Of a stretch of DNA of 64,000 nt, positions 59,647 through 64,000 are shown in pieces. A program made the position numbers and the translations under genes. The notes beneath the pieces were generated by a model that did no database searches, was not told the origin of the DNA, and saw only the letters and a program-made list of their open reading frames with translations. Origin of the DNA: Streptomyces ortus (GTDB lineage Bacteria; Actinomycetota; Actinomycetes; Streptomycetales; Streptomycetaceae). The DNA lies in the NCBI RefSeq assembly GCF_026341275.1, contig NZ_JAIFZO010000002.1, positions 5,672,118 through 5,736,117 of the forward strand. Direction: 5' to 3'. How positions within the stretch are numbered: position 1 is the stretch's first letter; every line of letters starts with the position of its first letter.

Positions 59647-60842
59647 CCGGCGGAAACGGTTTCTCCGTCTCCGGATACGGGCCCGAACGGGCCAGCTGGA
59701 CGCGGGTCTTCGCCCGTGACTCACTGGCCCGCAGGCTCGACTGGCCGATACTGTTCGCGGCCCTCGCGCTCTCCTTCGTCGGCGCGGCCCTCGTCTACTC
59801 GGCGACCCGCAACCGCACCGAGCTCAACCAGGGCGACCCGTACTACTTCCTGTTCCGGCATCTGCTCAACACGGGCATCGGGTTCGCCCTGATGATCGGC
59901 ACGGTCTGGCTCGGCCACCGCACCCTGCGCACGGCCGTACCGGTCCTCTACGGACTCTCGCTCCTCCTGGTCCTGCTGGTGCTGACCCCGCTCGGTGCGA
60001 CCGTCAACGGCGCCCACGCGTGGATCATCATCGGCGGCGGCTTCTCGCTCCAGCCCTCCGAGTTCGTGAAGATCACGATCATCCTGGGCATGGCGATGCT
60101 GCTCGCGGCCCGGGTCGACGCGGGCGACAAACCGCATCCCGACCACCGCACGGTCGTGCAGGCGCTCGGCCTCGCCGTCGTACCGATACTGATCGTCCTG
60201 CTCATGCCCGACCTCGGTTCGGTCATGGTCATGGTCATCATCGTGCTCGGCGTGCTGCTCGCCTCCGGCGCCTCCAACCGCTGGATCTTCGGTCTCATCG
60301 GGGCCGGTGCGCTCGGGGCGATCGCGGTCTGGCAGCTCAAGATCCTCGACGACTACCAGATCGCCCGCTTCGCCGCGTTCGCCAACCCCGCGCTGGACCC
60401 GGCGGGCGTCGGCTACAACACCAACCAGGCACGGATCGCGATCGGCTCCGGCGGACTGTTCGGCACGGGCCTCGGCAAGGGTTCGCAGACCACCGGCCAG
60501 TTCGTGCCCGAGCAGCAGACCGACTTCGTCTTCACGGTCGCCGGCGAGGAGCTGGGCTTCGTCGGCGCGGGGCTCATCCTGCTCCTGCTCGGCGTCGTCC
60601 TGTGGCGCGCCTGCCGCATCGCCCGCGAGACGACGGAGCTGTACGGCACGATCGTCGCCGCCGGGATCATCGCCTGGTTCGCCTTCCAGTCCTTCGAGAA
60701 CGTCGGCATGACCCTCGGCATCATGCCGGTGGCCGGGCTGCCGCTGCCCTTCGTCTCGTACGGAGGGTCGTCGATGTTCGCCGTGTGGGTAGCGGTGGGG
60801 CTGCTGCAGTCGATCAGGGTGCAGCGGCCCATGTCGGCGTAG
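59643..60842 (+). CDS. rodA: RodA/FtsW-family peptidoglycan glycosyltransferase (SEDS)
   Basis: 399 residues and about 10 membrane helices. SEDS signatures are GGGFSLQPSEFVKI, TDFVFTVAGEELGFVGAGLI and GIMPVAGLPLPFVSYGGSSM. The conserved Asp of the active site is probably in LMPDLGSVMV. It polymerises lipid II and works with the PBP2 encoded just before. It is the last gene of the cluster; a REP-like sequence (60917-60936) follows. Confidence 0.94.
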   Translation: MTGGNGFSVSGYGPERASWTRVFARDSLARRLDWPILFAALALSFVGAALVYSATRNRTELNQGDPYYFLFRHLLNTGIGFALMIGTVWLGHRTLRTAVPVLYGLSLLLVLLVLTPLGATVNGAHAWIIIGGGFSLQPSEFVKITIILGMAMLLAARVDAGDKPHPDHRTVVQALGLAVVPILIVLLMPDLGSVMVMVIIVLGVLLASGASNRWIFGLIGAGALGAIAVWQLKILDDYQIARFAAFANPALDPAGVGYNTNQARIAIGSGGLFGTGLGKGSQTTGQFVPEQQTDFVFTVAGEELGFVGAGLILLLLGVVLWRACRIARETTELYGTIVAAGIIAWFAFQSFENVGMTLGIMPVAGLPLPFVSYGGSSMFAVWVAVGLLQSIRVQRPMSA

Positions 60843-60984
60843 TCGTTCCACTGGGTTTGGCGTTGCCGGGAAGGGGCGGCCGCAGTTCTGCGGGTGCGGG
60901 TCCGTCGTGGCCGGCCGCGCAGTTCCCCGCGCCCCTTACGGTGCTCGGCCGCCCCGCCCCTTACGGGGGGTGGGGTGGTGCATC

Positions 60985-60990
60985 TAAATT
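60985..60990 (+). promoter_or_regulatory. -10 element of a probable leaderless CYTH-CHAD gene
   Basis: TAAATT ends 6 bp before ATG 60997, with TTACGG (60961-60966) 18 bp upstream as -35. No Shine-Dalgarno is present. Confidence 0.55.
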
Positions 60991-60996
60991 CAGGTC

Positions 60997-62511
60997 ATGG
61001 CGGACACCAAGCGCGAGATCGAGCGTAAGTACGAAGCCGATGAGAATGCCGGACTGTCGGATCTGCCGGACCTGACGCGCGTACCCGGCGTCTCGGCCGT
61101 CATCGACAAGGGCGTCGCCGAACTCGACGCCGTCTACTACGACACGGCCGACCAGCGCCTCGCCGCCGCGTCGCTCACCCTGCGCCGCCGCACCGGCGGC
61201 GACGACGCGGGCTGGCACCTGAAACTCCCCGTCTCCGACGGCGTACGCGACGAGATCCGCGCCCCGCTCTCCGACACCGTGCCCCGCGCCCTTGCCGGAC
61301 TCGTCCGCTCCCGGGTGCGCGACGCCGAACTCGTCCCCGTCGTGCGGCTGCTGTCCGCCCGCGACGTCCGGCACCTCGTCGACGGATCCGGGGGCCTGCT
61401 CGCCGAGGTCAGCGTCGACCGCGTACGGGCCGAGCGGCTCAGCGGCGGCGACGGCACCGCCGAGTGGACCGAGATCGAGGTCGAGCTGGCGGACGACGGC
61501 GACCCCGCCTTCCTGGACAAGGTCGAGAAGAAACTCCGCAAGGCCGGAGTCTCCCGCTCCACCTCCGCGTCCAAGCTGGTCAGAGCGTTGGACGAGACGG
61601 GCCGCAAGGCGCGCAAGGAGCCCGTCGTGGCGGCGCCGCCCGTCACCGCCGGCGACCACGTCCTCGCCTACGTCCGCGCCCAGCGCGACGCGATCGTCGA
61701 ACTGGACCCCGCCGTCCGCCGGGACGTCTTCGACGCCGTGCACAGCATGCGGGTCGCCACCCGCAGGCTCCGCAGCACGTTCCGCTCGTACGGCAACGTC
61801 CTGGACCGGGGCGTCACCGACCCGCTCCGCGACGAACTGAAATGGCTGGCGGGGGAGCTCGGGGTCGACCGCGACCAGGAGGTCCTGACCGAGCGGCTGA
61901 CGGCGGCACTGGCCGGACTGCCGCGCCCCCTGCTCGCCGGCCCCGTCCGCGGCCGGCTGCGCACCTGGGCGCACGCCCGCAGGGCCGGCTCCCGGCGCCG
62001 CCTGGTCGCGGTCCTCGACGGCGGCCGTTACCTGGACCTCCTCGTCTCCCTCGACGCGCTGCTCGCCACCCCGCCGCTGCGCGGGGCCGCCGCGGACACC
62101 ACCGGGAAGGCGGTCACCAAGGCCGTGCGCAAGGACTTCGACAAGCTGTCCGCACTGGTCGGGCGGGCCGTCGACCTGCCGCCGGGGGAGGGCCGCGACC
62201 TCGCGATCCACGAGGCCCGCAAGAAGACCAAGCGCACCCGTTACGCGGCCGAGCTCGCCACCGCGGTACTGGGCGGGCCCGCGAAGAGCCTGGCGGGCGA
62301 CATGAAGTCCCTCCAGGGCCTGCTCGGCGAACACCAGGACAGCGTGATGGCCCGGCTCACCCTGCGCGACCTGGCCGCCCAGGCCCACGCGGCGGCGGAG
62401 AGCGCCTTCACGTACGGGGTCCTGTACGGCCGGGAGGAGCGCCTCGCGGCCTCGGTGGAGGCCGCGCTGCCGGAGGCATGGGAGACGATCAGGAGCGGGA
62501 CGAGCGTCTAG
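60997..62511 (+). CDS. CYTH and CHAD domain-containing protein
   Basis: 504 residues. The N-terminal CYTH domain (1-200) shows the ExExK motif EIERKY and strand residues for triphosphate tunnel binding (TLRRRTGGDDAGWHLKLPV). The C-terminal CHAD domain (about 225-500) has conserved His-rich helices (DAVHSMRVATRRLRSTFRSY, AIHEARKKTKRTRYAAEL, LLGEHQDSVMARL). CHAD domains bind polyphosphate, so a phosphate-granule or triphosphate-related role is likely. The mRNA is probably leaderless. Confidence 0.93.
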   Translation: MADTKREIERKYEADENAGLSDLPDLTRVPGVSAVIDKGVAELDAVYYDTADQRLAAASLTLRRRTGGDDAGWHLKLPVSDGVRDEIRAPLSDTVPRALAGLVRSRVRDAELVPVVRLLSARDVRHLVDGSGGLLAEVSVDRVRAERLSGGDGTAEWTEIEVELADDGDPAFLDKVEKKLRKAGVSRSTSASKLVRALDETGRKARKEPVVAAPPVTAGDHVLAYVRAQRDAIVELDPAVRRDVFDAVHSMRVATRRLRSTFRSYGNVLDRGVTDPLRDELKWLAGELGVDRDQEVLTERLTAALAGLPRPLLAGPVRGRLRTWAHARRAGSRRRLVAVLDGGRYLDLLVSLDALLATPPLRGAAADTTGKAVTKAVRKDFDKLSALVGRAVDLPPGEGRDLAIHEARKKTKRTRYAAELATAVLGGPAKSLAGDMKSLQGLLGEHQDSVMARLTLRDLAAQAHAAAESAFTYGVLYGREERLAASVEAALPEAWETIRSGTSV

Positions 62512-62634
62512 GGGGCCTCGGTGGGCCCTCCTCGGTGGCACCCCCTCCCCGGAGGGGCGCGAACGCGTACGGGGCGGACCCCCGGGCACGTTACGCTTGA
62601 AAGTCATCCCCTGTCGCTCACAAAGGTTCGCGAG

Positions 62635-64000
62635 ATGTCTGCCGAAACCGCTGTGTCGGTCTTTCCACAGCTCGAAGCTCTGCTCCCGCATGTGCAGAAG
62701 CCGATCCAGTACGTCGGTGGAGAGCTCAACTCCACGGTGAAGCCCTGGGAGGAGTGCGACGTCCGCTGGGCGCTCATGTACCCGGACGCGTACGAGGTCG
62801 GACTGCCCAACCAGGGCGTCATGATCCTCTACGAGGTCCTGAACGAGCGCGAGGGCGTCCTCGCCGAGCGCACGTACAGCGTCTGGCCGGACCTCGAGGA
62901 GCTGATGCGCGAGCACGGCGTCCCGCAGTTCACGGTGGACGCCCACCGGCCCGTGAAGGCCTTCGACGTGTTCGGCCTCTCCTTCTCCACGGAGCTGGGC
63001 TACACGAACATGCTGGCGGCGCTCGACCTCGCCGGCATCCCGCTGGAGTCGAAGGACCGCGGTCTCGACGACCCGATCGTGCTGGCCGGCGGCCACGCGG
63101 CCTTCAACCCCGAGCCGATCGCCGACTTCATCGACGCGGCGATCATCGGCGACGGCGAGCAGGCCGTGCTCGACATGACCGAGATCATCCGCGCCTGGAA
63201 GGCGGAGGGCCGGCCCGGCGGGCGCGAGGAGGTCCTGTTCCGCCTCGCGAAGACCGGCGGTGTGTACATCCCGGCGTTCTACGACGTCGAGTACCTCCCC
63301 GACGGCCGTATCGGCCGCATGGTCCCCAACAAGTCGGGCGTCCCGTGGCGCGTGTCCAAGCACACCGTCATGGACCTGGACGAGTGGCCGTACCCGAAGC
63401 AGCCCCTCGTGCCGCTCGCCGAGACCGTCCACGAGCGCATGTCGGTGGAGATCTTCCGCGGCTGCACCCGCGGCTGCCGCTTCTGCCAGGCGGGCATGAT
63501 CACCCGCCCCGTCCGCGAGCGCTCCATCACGGGCATCGGCGAGATGGTCGACAAGGGCCTCAAGGCGACGGGCTTCGAGGAGGTGGGCCTGCTCTCCCTG
63601 TCCTCGGCGGACCACTCGGAGATCGGCGACATCGCCAAGGGCCTCGCGGACCGGTACGAGGAGGACAAGGTCGGCCTCTCGCTGCCCTCCACCCGCGTCG
63701 ACGCGTTCAACGTCGACCTGGCGAACGAGCTGACCCGCAACGGCCGCCGCTCCGGTCTGACCTTCGCCCCCGAGGGCGGCTCCGAGCGCATGCGCAAGGT
63801 CATCAACAAGATGGTCTCGGAAGAAGACCTGATCCGGACCGTCTCGACGGCGTACGGCAACGGCTGGCGCCAGGTCAAGCTGTACTTCATGTGCGGCCTG
63901 CCCACCGAGACCGACGAGGACGTCCTGCAGATCGCCGACATGGCGATGAACGTGATCGCCGAGGGCCGCAAGGTCTCCGGCCAGAACGACATCCGCTGCA
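62635..64000 (+). CDS. TIGR03960-family B12-binding radical SAM protein, 3'-truncated by window edge
   Basis: 455 codons are visible and the frame is open at the window end. The N-terminal part (YPDAYEVGLPNQGVMILYEV, GHAAFNPEPIADFIDAAIIG) is a B12-binding-like Rossmann domain. The radical SAM core follows with the CxxxCxxC cluster motif in RGCTRGCRFCQAG and SLPSTRVDAFNVDL. TIGR03960 proteins are usually paired with a TIGR03936 protein and found before rne/rng and ribosomal genes rplU/rpmA, which would lie beyond the window. The reaction is unknown. Confidence 0.92.
   Translation, partial: MSAETAVSVFPQLEALLPHVQKPIQYVGGELNSTVKPWEECDVRWALMYPDAYEVGLPNQGVMILYEVLNEREGVLAERTYSVWPDLEELMREHGVPQFTVDAHRPVKAFDVFGLSFSTELGYTNMLAALDLAGIPLESKDRGLDDPIVLAGGHAAFNPEPIADFIDAAIIGDGEQAVLDMTEIIRAWKAEGRPGGREEVLFRLAKTGGVYIPAFYDVEYLPDGRIGRMVPNKSGVPWRVSKHTVMDLDEWPYPKQPLVPLAETVHERMSVEIFRGCTRGCRFCQAGMITRPVRERSITGIGEMVDKGLKATGFEEVGLLSLSSADHSEIGDIAKGLADRYEEDKVGLSLPSTRVDAFNVDLANELTRNGRRSGLTFAPEGGSERMRKVINKMVSEEDLIRTVSTAYGNGWRQVKLYFMCGLPTETDEDVLQIADMAMNVIAEGRKVSGQNDIRC

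Overview
The window is chromosomal DNA of a Streptomyces species or a close relative. It has very high G+C, many GTG starts, the order tig-clpP1-clpP2-clpX-valS-folC-ndk-mreBCD-pbp2-rodA, a mycothiol-type nitroreductase, and abundant extracellular hydrolases. From memory, the right half follows the conserved core of Streptomyces chromosomes (tig to rodA). No species is assigned.

Layout. 1-12.1 kb: a truncated membrane protein, a secreted subtilase, a Nudix hydrolase, a Tat-exported metallophosphoesterase, a class C beta-lactamase-like serine hydrolase, a DUF559/AbiEi-like protein and aminopeptidase N. 12.3-20.8 kb: Rv2466c-type nitroreductase, BioY, an LPXTG surface protein, a Ser/Thr kinase, an amino-acid permease, RpiB and an Fpg/Nei glycosylase that has a palindromic MITE-like element directly in front of it. 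20.8-23.6 kb: an LPMO, a GH19 chitinase and a GH64 beta-1,3-glucanase in one leftward operon, preceded by a DasR-type operator. 24-32.2 kb: Eis-like acetyltransferase, PP2C phosphatase, CPA2 antiporter, HD hydrolase, acyltransferase and an alpha/beta hydrolase.

32.3-41.7 kb is a complete, compact (about 9.4 kb) actinomycete integrative and conjugative element (AICE, pSAM2 type) in the 3' end of a tRNA-Gly(UCC) gene. It carries a tyrosine integrase, excisionase, HUH replication initiator, Spd-type spread proteins, an FtsK-like translocase and a KorSA-type GntR repressor. Three copies of a TGGCTYAAGCCA palindrome lie in the divergent control region. The element ends in its own copy of the tRNA 3' half plus a hairpin that replaces the displaced chromosomal tRNA terminator.

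41.9-64 kb: tRNA-Pro, then housekeeping genes for protein quality control (trigger factor, ClpP1P2, ClpX), tRNA charging (ValS), folate (FolC), nucleotides (Ndk) and cell shape (MreB, MreC, MreD, PBP2, RodA), ending in a CYTH-CHAD protein and a 3'-truncated radical SAM/B12 protein. Between the DUF4233 gene and ndk is about 1 kb of non-genic DNA holding two minisatellites, 5 x 32 bp and 22 x 24 bp, both apparently grown from a repetitive palindrome that also occurs elsewhere in the window.

Recurrent themes are several probable leaderless genes with a -10 hexamer exactly 6 bp before the start codon, two REP-like sequence families in intergenic DNA, and debris of lost genes around 13.2-14.3 kb.
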